IMG/VR virus record: IMGVR_UViG_3300033233_001247
Location: 1-35,883 of that record
Length of the DNA stretch: 35,883 bases
DNA from: a virus
Reading direction: 5' to 3' (one strand)
The notes beneath the pieces are model-generated. The model saw nothing but the letters and a program-made list of their open reading frames with translations, was not told where the DNA came from and did not search any database. The position numbers and the translations under genes are program-made. Every line of letters begins with the position of its first letter. The first letter of the stretch is position 1. Shown here piece after piece: positions 24,765-33,018 of this stretch.

Positions 24765-26548
24765 AGCCGGCCTCGCATCGCGTACAGCGGGGCGAACCCG
24801 CTCTGGAGCTTGCGATCGCTGAGTTTGATCAACTCGTCGCCGAACGTGGCGGCGATCCGGCCGGGGTCGAAGCCCTCGGCGAAGTTTTGCTGGACGTCGA
24901 AATGCGAGCCGCGGAAGTCGTTGTAGGTGGGCGGCGGCTTGCCGTCCCCCTTGTTCGCGGCCTTTTTCTTGATGAGGTCCGTGGTGATGTCGGACTCCTC
25001 CCACGCCTTCTGAAACGCACGCATCGGATGGTTGACGAACCACCAGGGCGAGTTGATCAGCTCGCTCATGACGTTGCCGATCGTGATGATCAGGCGGAGA
25101 GCCAGGTTGAGGCTCTCGGCCATCACCGCGATCTCCATCACGACCATCTTGATCGACTGATTCAGGAGGACGGTGAAGATCTTGTGCAGCGCATCCCACA
25201 GGGGCTGGAGCGACTGGATGATCGCTTGGATCTTCGCCCAGATCTCGCTGAAGGTCGCGCGCACCGACTTGGCGAGGTCGCTGCCGCTGGTCTGGATGTA
25301 GCGGAACGCCTTGTAGAGCATGAACAGCGCGGCGGCGATCGCGATGCCGTACGGGCCGAACTTGGCGGCGCTCGAGACCAGCGTCTCCATCGCCGAGCCG
25401 GAGGCCATGAGCTTGCCGAGCTGCGGGGAGATCTTGCCGACCATCCCGGTGATCCCCGCGCCGGTCGAGCTCATCCCCGCCATGCCTTGCTTGATGCGGG
25501 CGGCGTCGGCGATCGCGCGGCCGAAATTCATGCCGCCGGCGCCCGCCATCGACACCGGCCCGGCGCCCGCCGCCTTGCCCGCGCCGGCGAGCGCGCGGCC
25601 GAGGTTCTGCGCCCACGAGCCCGCCTTCATGCTCTTGGCGAGCTCGGCCACCGCGACCGTCTCCTTGGTGACCGCCGAGATCTTGGTGGCCTTGCCGATC
25701 GCCGAGGTGAGCGCGCCGGCGATGTTTCCGCCGATGCCCTTGCCGGTGAGCAGGTTCAGCACCTTGTTCCCGGCCATCGTCGCGGCGAACACCTTGGCCG
25801 CCGAGATGATCGCGTCCATGTGCTTGGTGACGAACTGAAAAAAGCTCGTCATTGCCGGGATCAGATTCTTGTAGATCTTCCCGACCACCTCGTCCCACGC
25901 GTCGGAGAGCTCGGCGCGCGCGCGCTTCATCTTGTCGTAGGCCGCCAGCGCGGCGTCGTCGACCAGGTCGGCGCCGTTCTTGGTGTCCCGCATGATCTTG
26001 CGGAACTCCTCGGGCCCTTGCTGGAGGCTCTTGAGCAATGCGGCGGCGTCGTTGCGGCCGATGCCGAACGACTTCATGAGGCCGCCGACGCCGACCTTGC
26101 CCGCCTGCGCCGCCTTCGAGAGCTGGAGGAGCTGCATCGTCATGTTGTCGTGGACGTCCACCCCCATGCGCTTCCAATCGCCTCGCATCTCCTGCCCGGC
26201 CTTGCCGGTGCGGGTGAGTTGCTTGGTCATGCGCAGGATGACGCCCTCGACGCGCTCGCCGGCGAACCCGGTGATCTCCAGGGCGTCGTGCATCGCGTGA
26301 ATATCCGCGGCGGACTCGCCGGTGGCCGTCTTGATCCGGCCGATCCGCTGGTAGAGCTGGTCGGTCGACCGCAGGCCCTCGCCGAGTGAGAACAGCGCGC
26401 CGAGACCCGCGACGCTCTTGAGGGTGTTGAGCATCCCGCCGAGGCCGCCGACCACCCGCCCCACCGCGCTGTTGACGCGGGTGAGCGCCTGGACGGCGGC
26501 GGTGTCGTGGATGACCAGATCCTCGCGGATCTCGTTGCGCTGAGACAC
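24761..26548 (-). CDS. Tape measure protein
   Basis: A 595-residue protein that sets tail length and is expected inside the tail tube. It is mostly helical, with glycine- and alanine-rich stretches. The N-terminus contains VNSAVGRVVGGLGGMLNTLKS, typical of tape measures. There are hydrophobic segments at about 235-255 and 405-425 (GIAIAAALFMLYKAF) and around 455-500. Using the usual 0.15 nm per residue, the length predicts a tail of roughly 90 nm. The start is GTG. It lies downstream of the tail chaperone, the standard position. Confidence 0.9.
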   Translation of the reverse strand: MSQRNEIREDLVIHDTAAVQALTRVNSAVGRVVGGLGGMLNTLKSVAGLGALFSLGEGLRSTDQLYQRIGRIKTATGESAADIHAMHDALEITGFAGERVEGVILRMTKQLTRTGKAGQEMRGDWKRMGVDVHDNMTMQLLQLSKAAQAGKVGVGGLMKSFGIGRNDAAALLKSLQQGPEEFRKIMRDTKNGADLVDDAALAAYDKMKRARAELSDAWDEVVGKIYKNLIPAMTSFFQFVTKHMDAIISAAKVFAATMAGNKVLNLLTGKGIGGNIAGALTSAIGKATKISAVTKETVAVAELAKSMKAGSWAQNLGRALAGAGKAAGAGPVSMAGAGGMNFGRAIADAARIKQGMAGMSSTGAGITGMVGKISPQLGKLMASGSAMETLVSSAAKFGPYGIAIAAALFMLYKAFRYIQTSGSDLAKSVRATFSEIWAKIQAIIQSLQPLWDALHKIFTVLLNQSIKMVVMEIAVMAESLNLALRLIITIGNVMSELINSPWWFVNHPMRAFQKAWEESDITTDLIKKKAANKGDGKPPPTYNDFRGSHFDVQQNFAEGFDPGRIAATFGDELIKLSDRKLQSGFAPLYAMRGRL

Positions 26549-26749
26549 CTAGCGCGGCCCCCGCGCCGCGAGCGCCTGATCGTGCTCCTCCTGGAGGAGC
26601 TGGGCGGCCTCCTTGGCCCACGCGTACACCTGTGTCATCGGCTCGTGCTGGACGAGCGACGCGGGCTGGTGTGCGTAGCGGCCGAGGAACATGAGGATCC
26701 GATCGATCTGAGCTATCCGGTTGTCTGGGTTCGGCCAGACGCGGGCCAT
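26549..26749 (-). CDS. Tail chaperone extension (gpGT-like T domain), likely made by -1 frameshift
   Basis: If translated alone it is 66 residues from ATG 26749 (MARVWPNPDNR...). However, it lies in the -1 frame of the gene before it and directly upstream of the tape measure gene. The frame is open back through the end of that gene, reading SQEPTPGPYLGGLALALR before the methionine, so it is probably expressed as a fusion. This is the classic organisation of tailed-phage tail assembly chaperones (G and GT, or P2 E and E+E'). No ribosome binding site is obvious for the ATG. A separate short gene is the alternative. Confidence 0.6.
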   Translation of the reverse strand: MARVWPNPDNRIAQIDRILMFLGRYAHQPASLVQHEPMTQVYAWAKEAAQLLQEEHDQALAARGPR

Positions 26750-26772
26750 CCTGAGGGCGAGCGCGAGCCCCC

Positions 26773-27312
26773 CTAGGTACGGACCCGGCGTCGGCTCTTG
26801 AGAAAATCCTTGGCGACGTCCTCCGTGGTCGTCTGGGTCGCGCCGTACGCCGACACGCACAGGTTGCGCATGGCCGGGTGCATTCCCGTCCAGGCCGCGT
26901 CGGCGGTGCTGTCGGTCACCGAGAGCGGCGTGAGCGGCTGGCGCTCGAGGCGCGCGACCGCGGCGTTGATGAGCTCGCCGGCGCCATCGCCCGCGGCCTT
27001 GAGCTCGGCCTCGCTCGGCCACCCCACGTCCTCGTCGAGCACGATGCCGGCGAGGGTCGAGATCGCGAGCTGGAACGCGAGGCCGCTCGGATCGCCGCCG
27101 CAGCGCTTGAGCGCCATCTTCTCCTCGGCGGCGGAGAGCGTCGCGAACGCGAGCCGGCGGATCTTGCCCTTGCGCCCACCCGGCAGCGACACCTCGCGCT
27201 GCTCGTCGTCCATGGTGAGGGGAACGTCGAACGTGTCGACCGGCCGCGCCGGCGGCGCCTTGAGCCCCTCGGCGAGTCCGCTGCGGATGTCCTGTGAAAA
27301 CGGCTGTCCCAT
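26773..27312 (-). CDS. Tail assembly chaperone (gpG/E-like)
   Basis: A 179-residue protein (MGQPFSQDIRSGLAEG...), probably the chaperone that holds the tape measure protein during tail assembly. It is helical and charged, and it lies between the tube and the tape measure genes. The start ATG 27312 is preceded by GGAGG at five bases. A TTG three codons earlier is possible but lacks this. Near the 3' end, a run TTTT in GATTTTCTC (26803-26806) precedes the stop by nine codons and is a candidate slippery point to the -1 frame. Confidence 0.75.
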   Translation of the reverse strand: MGQPFSQDIRSGLAEGLKAPPARPVDTFDVPLTMDDEQREVSLPGGRKGKIRRLAFATLSAAEEKMALKRCGGDPSGLAFQLAISTLAGIVLDEDVGWPSEAELKAAGDGAGELINAAVARLERQPLTPLSVTDSTADAAWTGMHPAMRNLCVSAYGATQTTTEDVAKDFLKSRRRVRT

Positions 27313-27384
27313 CGTGTCCTCCAAGTTGAGCCGGCCGGCGCCGGCCCCGTGTCGCTCGCTGTCGTGCGGCAGTGCGCCGCCCGC

Positions 27385-27828
27385 TCAGCGGAAGATCAGG
27401 CCCGCGGTCTCGGCGCCGTAGGTGAACCGGAAGGATCCGTGATCCTCGCGGCCACTGACGCCCACCGGGATGTCGCCGAACTTGGCGTCCGGCATCGTGA
27501 TCAGCGCGCGCCGCCCGTTCTCGGGGAACACGATGACCGTCTTGACGGTGACCTTGGGGATCGGCGGGACGCGGCGCTGGGCGCGCGCCATGATGGTCGA
27601 GACCAGCTCGAGCACCGAGCCGTCCGAATCGTGCGCCTCGAACGCGCCGGAGATGCCCTTGAACACCTCGTCGAGGCGGTCCGAGAGCTCGCCCACGTAG
27701 CCCTTCTCGATCATGTTGATCTTGACGGTGAACTCGTGGGAGGCGATCGCGGTGATGTTCGACAGCGGCTTGCCGTCGACGGAGATCAGGAGCTCCGTGT
27801 CCTGTCCGATGAAGCGAGGTGCCGTCAT
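27385..27828 (-). CDS. Tail tube protein
   Basis: A 147-residue protein (MTAPRFIGQDTELLISVDG...). The small size, beta-rich make-up and place between sheath and chaperone match the myophage tail tube. The central section ASHEFTVKINMIEKGYVGE and the C-terminus GSFRFTYGAETAGLIFR are typical beta strands of tube subunits. The ATG at 27828 is chosen because an upstream TTG (27861) has no ribosome binding site. The assignment is by size and gene order more than by motif. Confidence 0.7.
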   Translation of the reverse strand: MTAPRFIGQDTELLISVDGKPLSNITAIASHEFTVKINMIEKGYVGELSDRLDEVFKGISGAFEAHDSDGSVLELVSTIMARAQRRVPPIPKVTVKTVIVFPENGRRALITMPDAKFGDIPVGVSGREDHGSFRFTYGAETAGLIFR

Positions 27829-27862
27829 GGCGGGGTGGTTTCTCCTGGTGTCCGAAAGCAAG

Positions 27863-27906
27863 TAGGGCGCGCCGGTCGGGATATGGATCCCGTCTGGCGC
27901 GCCCTA
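27863..27906. terminator. Large perfect hairpin between sheath and tube genes
   Basis: An 11-bp perfect inverted repeat (TAGGGCGCGCC at 27863-27873 and GGCGCGCCCTA at 27896-27906) encloses a three-base internal loop and a second 6-bp stem (CGGGAT/ATCCCG). No strong U run follows on either strand. It may be an attenuator, a stability element or a weak terminator. It lies 35 bases upstream of the tube gene start. Confidence 0.6.
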
Positions 27907-28008
27907 TCCCTGCCCTCGCGGGTGGTGCGGCGCGGTCGCCCGGACGTCCCGGAGCGACTTGAGTACCACCAAGATCTATCACCACCGCGCCACCGCGCGC
28001 AACGTTCC

Positions 28009-28057
28009 GCCCGGCCAGCGGCGCCAGACCCCCCGGTTAGGCCACCGCTGGCCGGGC
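28009..28057. terminator. 13-bp hairpin just after the sheath gene
   Basis: A perfect inverted repeat GCCCGGCCAGCGG (28009-28021) and CCGCTGGCCGGGC (28045-28057) with a 23-base loop. On the minus strand it starts 21 bases after the sheath stop. No U run is present, so it is more likely an attenuator or mRNA-protecting structure than a simple intrinsic terminator. Confidence 0.6.
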
Positions 28058-28078
28058 AAACGAGGCGGCGGCGCGAGG

Positions 28079-30085
28079 TTACGCCGCCAGCGAGACCGAC
28101 ACGTCGATCACGCCGTAGCCGACCTTGCTGTCGACCACGAGCACCTCGGCGATCGAGATCATCTCGACCAGGTGCTTGACCACGAACACGCCGGCGTTCT
28201 CGAGGTCGGGGCGGTTGCCGCCGATCGGGTCGACGATGTAGTCGCGGATCCGGGCGGCGCTCGGGACGCGCGTGCTCTTGAGCCCGTCGAAGAACTCGAT
28301 GTGACGCGCCACCGTCTCGTCCTTGAGCTGCTCGGACATCGGCAGCTTGGCCAGCGGCGCCAGGAACGCGGCGAGGCTGTCCTGAATGAAGAACGAGAAC
28401 CGGCGGACGTTGATCTCCTTCTCACCGGCGTTGAGCGAGCTCGTGACGCCCGACTGGAAGATCGGCCCGCTGTTGCGGTCGATCCGCGGCCCCATGATGC
28501 CGCGCGCCTTCATGCGCTTGTAGACGTTGATGTCCATGCCGGCGGGGAGGCCGCTCTGGAGGCCGACCACCTTGGCCATCGCCGTCTTGATGTTGTCGGA
28601 CGCCTCGCCCGGGTTCCGCTCGGGCGCGATCACCGACTCGCACATGACGGCGAAGCCGTCGCTGGGCACGTCGAGGTAGCCGTCGGTGACGAGCACGCCG
28701 GTCGCGATCTTGACCGACTTGCCGACCGCCTCCTTCACGAAGGTCAGCACGCCGGGCCAGTTGTAGACCACCTCGCGCGCGCGGTTGGCGCCGACGCCGG
28801 GCGCGACGTCGCCGAGCACCGTCGAGACGTTGACCTGCGACAGCGCCGGCGCGATGTGCGCCATCCGGCCGATCCCGTTTTGCTTCTGCCGCAGCACGTG
28901 GGCGCGCAGGAGCGTCGCGATCGTGTCGGAGTGCCGCGCGCTCCACATGATGTTGACCTCGCGCTCGGGGAGATCGTCGGCGAGGAGCGCATTGATCGCG
29001 CTGTCGTAGAGCGAGTCGATCGCGGCGTTGTTCACCGCGTTCGGCGCCTGGATCGTCGCGGTGTACACGAGCCCGGTGACCGGCGCGCTGCGCGCCATGA
29101 GGCCGGACAGCGGCGCCGCGGTGGTGCCGGTGAGCGCGTCGGGCACCACGGTCGGGGTCAGGAGCAGGTTGATCGCGATCGTCGCGTCGAGCGGGCGCGC
29201 CGGGATCCGGTAGCCCGACTGGGTCGCGACCGCCGCGAGCCCGCCGGTGTCGGCGACGTCGCCCGGGTGGATCCGGTAGGGCAGGTTCGTGGTCGTGGTC
29301 CAGTCGAAGTTGGTGCCGTCGAGCTTCTCGAGCGAGAGCGCGGTGCCCGACGTGACCAGGCGGACGCGGTAGGTGTCCGCGTTGGCGCCGAGCGCGCCGG
29401 CGCCGCCGATGACACCGATGACGACGATGTCGCCGACCTGGACGCCGGTCTTGCCGTCCGGGCGCACGAAGGTCTGGAACGTGCCCGAGGCGCTGGTGAA
29501 CGACTGGAACGCCGCAGCGCCGGCGGAGGTCGCGCCGCCGTCGGTCGCACTCCAGTAGTAGACCGTGCCCTGGAACCGCACGCGCGCGGCCAGGTGGACG
29601 CGGTTGTTGCCGTTCTTGAACTCGGTGCCGGCGGCGACGGCCGCGCCGGTCACCTCGACGATCGGGTTCGGATCGGTGGCGCTCGTGCACGTCGCGAGCT
29701 TGCGCCACACGCGGATGCCCTGCGAGCTCGCGTAGTTGATCGGCGCCGCGACCAGGCGCGGGAACCGCTTGTTCTTGAGCTCGAGCCAGCCGTTGCCGCC
29801 GACGCCGCCGAACTCGCCGAGGGTCTCGTCGAAGCCGCCGAGCTTGTCGTCGAGGTCGGCCGAGCTGAACACCTCCACCGGCTGGCAGAGCGTGGTCACC
29901 ACGCCGTTGGCGTCGATGTTCACGCCGTAGGTGCAGTCGGCGAACTCCCCGATGATGCACGCCACACCGGAGCCGATGCCGGCGACCTGGCCGGGCTGTT
30001 GGCCGTCGATGACGACGACGCCCTCGATCTCGGTGAGGGTCTCCTTGGGGGGCATGGTGTCGAAGCGACGAAAGAAACCGGACAT
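28079..30085 (-). CDS. Tail sheath protein
   Basis: A 668-residue contractile sheath protein, close to the length of T4 gp18 (659). The N-terminus contains IEGVVVIDGQQPGQVAGIGS, the loop that begins most sheath proteins. The C-terminal part holds KARGIMGPRIDRNSGPIF, NVRRFSFFIQDSLAAFL and a final beta strand VGYGVIDVSVSL, where sheath subunits mesh. The central region is a large beta domain. A strong ribosome binding site TAAGGAGG precedes the ATG, fitting the high amount required. Downstream are two hairpins and the tube gene. Confidence 0.9.
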   Translation of the reverse strand: MSGFFRRFDTMPPKETLTEIEGVVVIDGQQPGQVAGIGSGVACIIGEFADCTYGVNIDANGVVTTLCQPVEVFSSADLDDKLGGFDETLGEFGGVGGNGWLELKNKRFPRLVAAPINYASSQGIRVWRKLATCTSATDPNPIVEVTGAAVAAGTEFKNGNNRVHLAARVRFQGTVYYWSATDGGATSAGAAAFQSFTSASGTFQTFVRPDGKTGVQVGDIVVIGVIGGAGALGANADTYRVRLVTSGTALSLEKLDGTNFDWTTTTNLPYRIHPGDVADTGGLAAVATQSGYRIPARPLDATIAINLLLTPTVVPDALTGTTAAPLSGLMARSAPVTGLVYTATIQAPNAVNNAAIDSLYDSAINALLADDLPEREVNIMWSARHSDTIATLLRAHVLRQKQNGIGRMAHIAPALSQVNVSTVLGDVAPGVGANRAREVVYNWPGVLTFVKEAVGKSVKIATGVLVTDGYLDVPSDGFAVMCESVIAPERNPGEASDNIKTAMAKVVGLQSGLPAGMDINVYKRMKARGIMGPRIDRNSGPIFQSGVTSSLNAGEKEINVRRFSFFIQDSLAAFLAPLAKLPMSEQLKDETVARHIEFFDGLKSTRVPSAARIRDYIVDPIGGNRPDLENAGVFVVKHLVEMISIAEVLVVDSKVGYGVIDVSVSLAA

Positions 30086-30095
30086 CGGATCCTCC

Positions 30096-30845
30096 TTAGC
30101 GACCGGGAAGCGTGCCGGCCGGAACGATCTCGCTCGGCAAGCGCTGGGGACGGAAACGGGTGGAGTTGAACAGGCGGAGCCACGACGTGCGCGCGCGCAA
30201 CTTGAACTGCACCGAGCGAATGCCCGGCCCGACGGTGTCGACGTCCTCGATCATCTGGCCGGTGAGGAGCGTGTACGCGGCGATCGAGTTGTAGTGGAAG
30301 GGCATCCGCAGAAAGAACCCGCCCGACCACGACACCGGCGCGAACGCCTCGTCCAGCATCCGCCGGACGCCGACGCGCTCCTCCTTGTCGTTGCAGTAGG
30401 CGCGCGCCACGACGTCGACGGTGAAGTCGCCGCGCTCCTGGAGGTACGAGACCGCCGGCTCCTCGAGCCCGGTGGCGACCTCCTTGGCCGGCAGTCCGCC
30501 GGCGCCGACGTAGCCGCCGTAGATGCCCTCGTCCTCGGACCACACCGCCGCGACGGGGTAGGTGCCACCTTCCTCGTACACGTCGGCCCAGTCCTCGACG
30601 ACGCGATGGAACCGCGTCGGCCGGCCCTCGTGCTCACCGTTGAGGCTCTCGAGGTACGAGCGCAGCGCGCGCGTCACCCCGGTGTGCACGTCGACCATCG
30701 CGAGCCCGGTGCTCTTGATCAGCTTGAGGTCGCGCGCCTCGCGCACGAGCAGGCCGTCGGCCTCATCGGGCGTGACCGGAGGCGCCTCCGATGCCCCGAG
30801 ATCGGGCATGGTGCGGGTCGCGCTGTAGTCGTGGCAGATGGTCAT
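30096..30845 (-). CDS. Tail terminator/neck candidate
   Basis: A 249-residue protein starting at an ATG that overlaps the gp10-like stop (ATGA). It lies directly before the sheath gene, the usual place for the tail terminator or a tail completion protein. It contains helix-rich N-terminal sequence (PDEADGLLVREARDLKLIKS) followed by beta-rich sequence (GDFTVDVVARAYCNDKEERV, VQFKLRARTSWLRLF). I do not recognise a specific family. The role is inferred from gene order. Confidence 0.65.
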   Translation of the reverse strand: MTICHDYSATRTMPDLGASEAPPVTPDEADGLLVREARDLKLIKSTGLAMVDVHTGVTRALRSYLESLNGEHEGRPTRFHRVVEDWADVYEEGGTYPVAAVWSEDEGIYGGYVGAGGLPAKEVATGLEEPAVSYLQERGDFTVDVVARAYCNDKEERVGVRRMLDEAFAPVSWSGGFFLRMPFHYNSIAAYTLLTGQMIEDVDTVGPGIRSVQFKLRARTSWLRLFNSTRFRPQRLPSEIVPAGTLPGR

Positions 30846-31366
30846 GGGCGGCGGGCCAGCTCGCGCTCGAGCTCGTGGCGGACTTCGCGTTCGAGGATCT
30901 TCGCGATCTCCTGCACCGCATCCTCGGATGTCAGGACGTGCCGCGCAAGGAGACCACGTCGGCCGATGGCCATCGCGACCGCTCGCGCGGCGCGGTTGGC
31001 CTTGGCTTCCTTCCACCGGAGCCGGCGGATCAGCCAGTCGCGGATCGCTTGCTCGGGCGGCGGGGCGGATCCGGGGCGGCGCCCGTACTCGATCACCGCC
31101 GCGGCGGGGTGATCGTTCAGCACGCGCGCGCCATCCGAGATGGTGATCCAGCGCCAGCGCCGGAGGTAGTCGCCGGTGTTGACCGCACCACCCTTGCCCT
31201 TGCCGGCGGGGTTCGCCGGCGGCGCCTGGCGGGTCCGTCGCTGCGCGACCGCCACCGTGGCGAGCGCGGCCGAGCGCGCGCCGCGAAGCGCCGCCGGGTG
31301 GAACTGGTCCGCGAGGCGCTCGTGGTAGCGCTTCCACTCCTTGAGGTTCATGCGCAGGACCGCCAT
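30842..31366 (-). CDS. HK97 gp10-like neck protein
   Basis: A 174-residue protein with the pattern of HK97 gp10-like head-tail joining proteins: positively charged N-terminal helix, then TGDYLRRWRWITISDGARVL and HPAAAVIEYGRRPG, and a basic C-terminal helix. The strand-turn -AAVIEYGRRPG- is characteristic. These proteins act at the neck, between the connector and the tail. It directly follows the previous gene's stop (TAAATG). Confidence 0.75.
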   Translation of the reverse strand: MAVLRMNLKEWKRYHERLADQFHPAALRGARSAALATVAVAQRRTRQAPPANPAGKGKGGAVNTGDYLRRWRWITISDGARVLNDHPAAAVIEYGRRPGSAPPPEQAIRDWLIRRLRWKEAKANRAARAVAMAIGRRGLLARHVLTSEDAVQEIAKILEREVRHELERELARRP

Positions 31367-31912
31367 TTACCGCGGCGCCCCCGTCGCGCGAGCTCGCTGG
31401 CCCTGGAACAGCCGGAGGACGATCGTCCACTCCATCGCCTCGGCGTTGAACCCGGGCACCCCGGACAGCGTGAAGCGCCGGCGGGCGCCGTCGCGATACC
31501 GGATCTCGTAGTACGCGGCCTCGTTCGGCGGCAGACCGCCACCGCCGGCCGGGCGCAGGCTCACCTGATCCTCGGTGTAGGCGCCGGAGACACCGGTGAG
31601 CACGACCGTCCCGACTTCCTCGATCTGCGCCGGCGTGAGCTGGCGGACCATCCCCGACAGGTCGCCGACCTTGGGGACCGGCAGGATCTCGAACTCGCCG
31701 ACGATCATCTCCGGGCCGACGCCGACGCGGTCGCCGGCGTAGCGGGTCCAGACGATGTGCACCGCGTACGGCCGGAAGCCGAGCGCGGCGTCGACGTCGC
31801 GGAGAGCGTCCTCGAGATCCACCCACTGATCGCCGAGGTGGCCGCCTGGCGTGAACGTGCACCGGCAGCCGAGGCCGGGCGATCCGCAGGTGCATCCGGT
31901 CGAGAGCCCCAC
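31367..31912 (-). CDS. Head closure/connector candidate
   Basis: A 181-residue protein from a GTG at 31912. The N-terminus has four cysteines in about 17 residues (CTCGSPGLGCRC), a possible metal site. The rest is mixed alpha and beta. It lies between two probable connector genes, so a role as head-completion or stopper protein is likely, but there is no recognised motif to prove it. Confidence 0.62.
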   Translation of the reverse strand: MGLSTGCTCGSPGLGCRCTFTPGGHLGDQWVDLEDALRDVDAALGFRPYAVHIVWTRYAGDRVGVGPEMIVGEFEILPVPKVGDLSGMVRQLTPAQIEEVGTVVLTGVSGAYTEDQVSLRPAGGGGLPPNEAAYYEIRYRDGARRRFTLSGVPGFNAEAMEWTIVLRLFQGQRARATGAPR

Positions 31913-31916
31913 GGGG

Positions 31917-32324
31917 CTACCCGATCACCCGGACGTTGCCGACGTTGGACCGACGCCCGGCCTTGAAGCGTTCCGAGTACGGGTTCGGGACACAGTTGAG
32001 CAGGTCGCACAGCCGCCACGCCCACCGGACGTACTCGTGTTCGAGATCGTCGCCCACGTTGAGATTGGGCTTGGCGCCGCTCGCCGCCTCTTGGGCGATC
32101 AGGAGCTTGGTGGCCTTGACCATCTGGCACTCGATCGCGTCCATGACGTCGAGCATCTCGATCACGCGGTTCTCGTGCACGGCGAGGATGTGCCGGATCG
32201 CGCCCTCGAACTGCGACGCCATCGGGACCGCGATCGGCAGGCCCCAGGCGAGGCCGTACTGGGGCGAGGTCCCGACGTAGCCGAGGTGCGCGCGGGCGCG
32301 GGCGATGTTCTCCTCCGACAGCAT
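31917..32324 (-). CDS. Head-tail adaptor candidate
   Basis: A 135-residue mostly helical protein whose ATG shares a base with the previous stop (TGATG). It contains long helices (FEGAIRHILAVHENRVIEML, then AIECQMVKATKLLIAQEA) and a C-terminal CVPNPYSERF. Size, helicity and position after the capsid and one unknown gene suggest a gp6-like adaptor. No sequence motif supports a specific family. The open frame continues upstream only as a shadow of the next gene. Confidence 0.62.
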   Translation of the reverse strand: MLSEENIARARAHLGYVGTSPQYGLAWGLPIAVPMASQFEGAIRHILAVHENRVIEMLDVMDAIECQMVKATKLLIAQEAASGAKPNLNVGDDLEHEYVRWAWRLCDLLNCVPNPYSERFKAGRRSNVGNVRVIG

Positions 32325-32902
32325 CAGGCCGCGGGCGCCTCCGCCGGCGGGTCGAGATCCGGCGTGACCGCCTCCAGCTCGAGGCCCTGCTCGACCAGGC
32401 TCTCCAGCGCGCGAGCGCCGTAGCCCGCGAGCTCGAGGATGGCGCCGGCGTGCACCTTGGTGCTGTAGCCGGCCACCGAGACCAGCTTGTCGGCCTTCGC
32501 GCGGAACTTGCCATCCTTGGACGGCGGCAGGCCGCGCATGCGCGGGATGCGCGCCATGCCCGGCTGCTCGATCAGCGGCGCCGGCGCGCGGACCTTGATG
32601 AGGTCGCGGCGCCGCTTGAGGTCGGCGGCGTAGAGCACCGTCGCCATCTCCTCGACGCTCATGATGTTCGCCGACACGATCCCGCGCTTCACGCACTCGC
32701 CGCGGAGCTCGTGCTCCTTGAGCTCGCTGAACGCGTTGGCGCCGACGTCGGTGAAGCCTGGCGCGTCCAGGATCTCTCGCGCCTCGGCGAGGGTCTTGTC
32801 GCGCATCTCCTGCACCTTGCGCTTGCCGATCTTCGCCCCGTCCTCGGCCACGCTGGCCTGGGTGAGGGGGTCGACGGCGTCTCGCTGCGGATTCTGTCCC
32901 AT
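32324..32902 (-). CDS. Hypothetical head-associated protein
   Basis: A 192-residue protein from the ATG at 32902. It is helical, with a charged N-terminal half that includes FSELKEHELRGECVKRGIVS, a helix-turn-helix-like pattern resembling the SAP/HeH fold sometimes found near phage capsid genes. The C-terminal part is proline- and alanine-rich. It is the first gene after the capsid gene. Its role is unknown. Confidence 0.6.
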   Translation of the reverse strand: MGQNPQRDAVDPLTQASVAEDGAKIGKRKVQEMRDKTLAEAREILDAPGFTDVGANAFSELKEHELRGECVKRGIVSANIMSVEEMATVLYAADLKRRRDLIKVRAPAPLIEQPGMARIPRMRGLPPSKDGKFRAKADKLVSVAGYSTKVHAGAILELAGYGARALESLVEQGLELEAVTPDLDPPAEAPAA

Positions 32903-32974
32903 GGGGGGTCTCGGGTGGCGCGCTGCGCGCCGGGCTGTCCCGGCGGCGCGCTACCACACGAGGAGCGCAGGAGC

Positions 32975-33012
32975 GCCGCGAGAGCCACCGTCGGGGGTAT
33001 GGCTCTCGCGGC
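32975..33012. terminator. 13-bp hairpin after the major capsid gene
   Basis: A perfect inverted repeat GCCGCGAGAGCCA (32975-32987) and TGGCTCTCGCGGC (33000-33012) with a 12-base loop. On the minus strand it begins six bases after the capsid stop. This is a typical position for a terminator or attenuator that lets the capsid be made in excess. No U run follows. Confidence 0.65.
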
Positions 33013-33018
33013 TGTCGA

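Noticed and set aside
28018-30085. A second gene within the sheath region in the other minus frame
   Set aside because: The alternative frame has shadow composition without motifs or a suitable start.
27959-30169. 736-residue plus-strand open frame across the sheath gene
   Set aside because: It is an arginine- and alanine-rich shadow of the sheath gene, which has strong motifs and a TAAGGAGG ribosome binding site.
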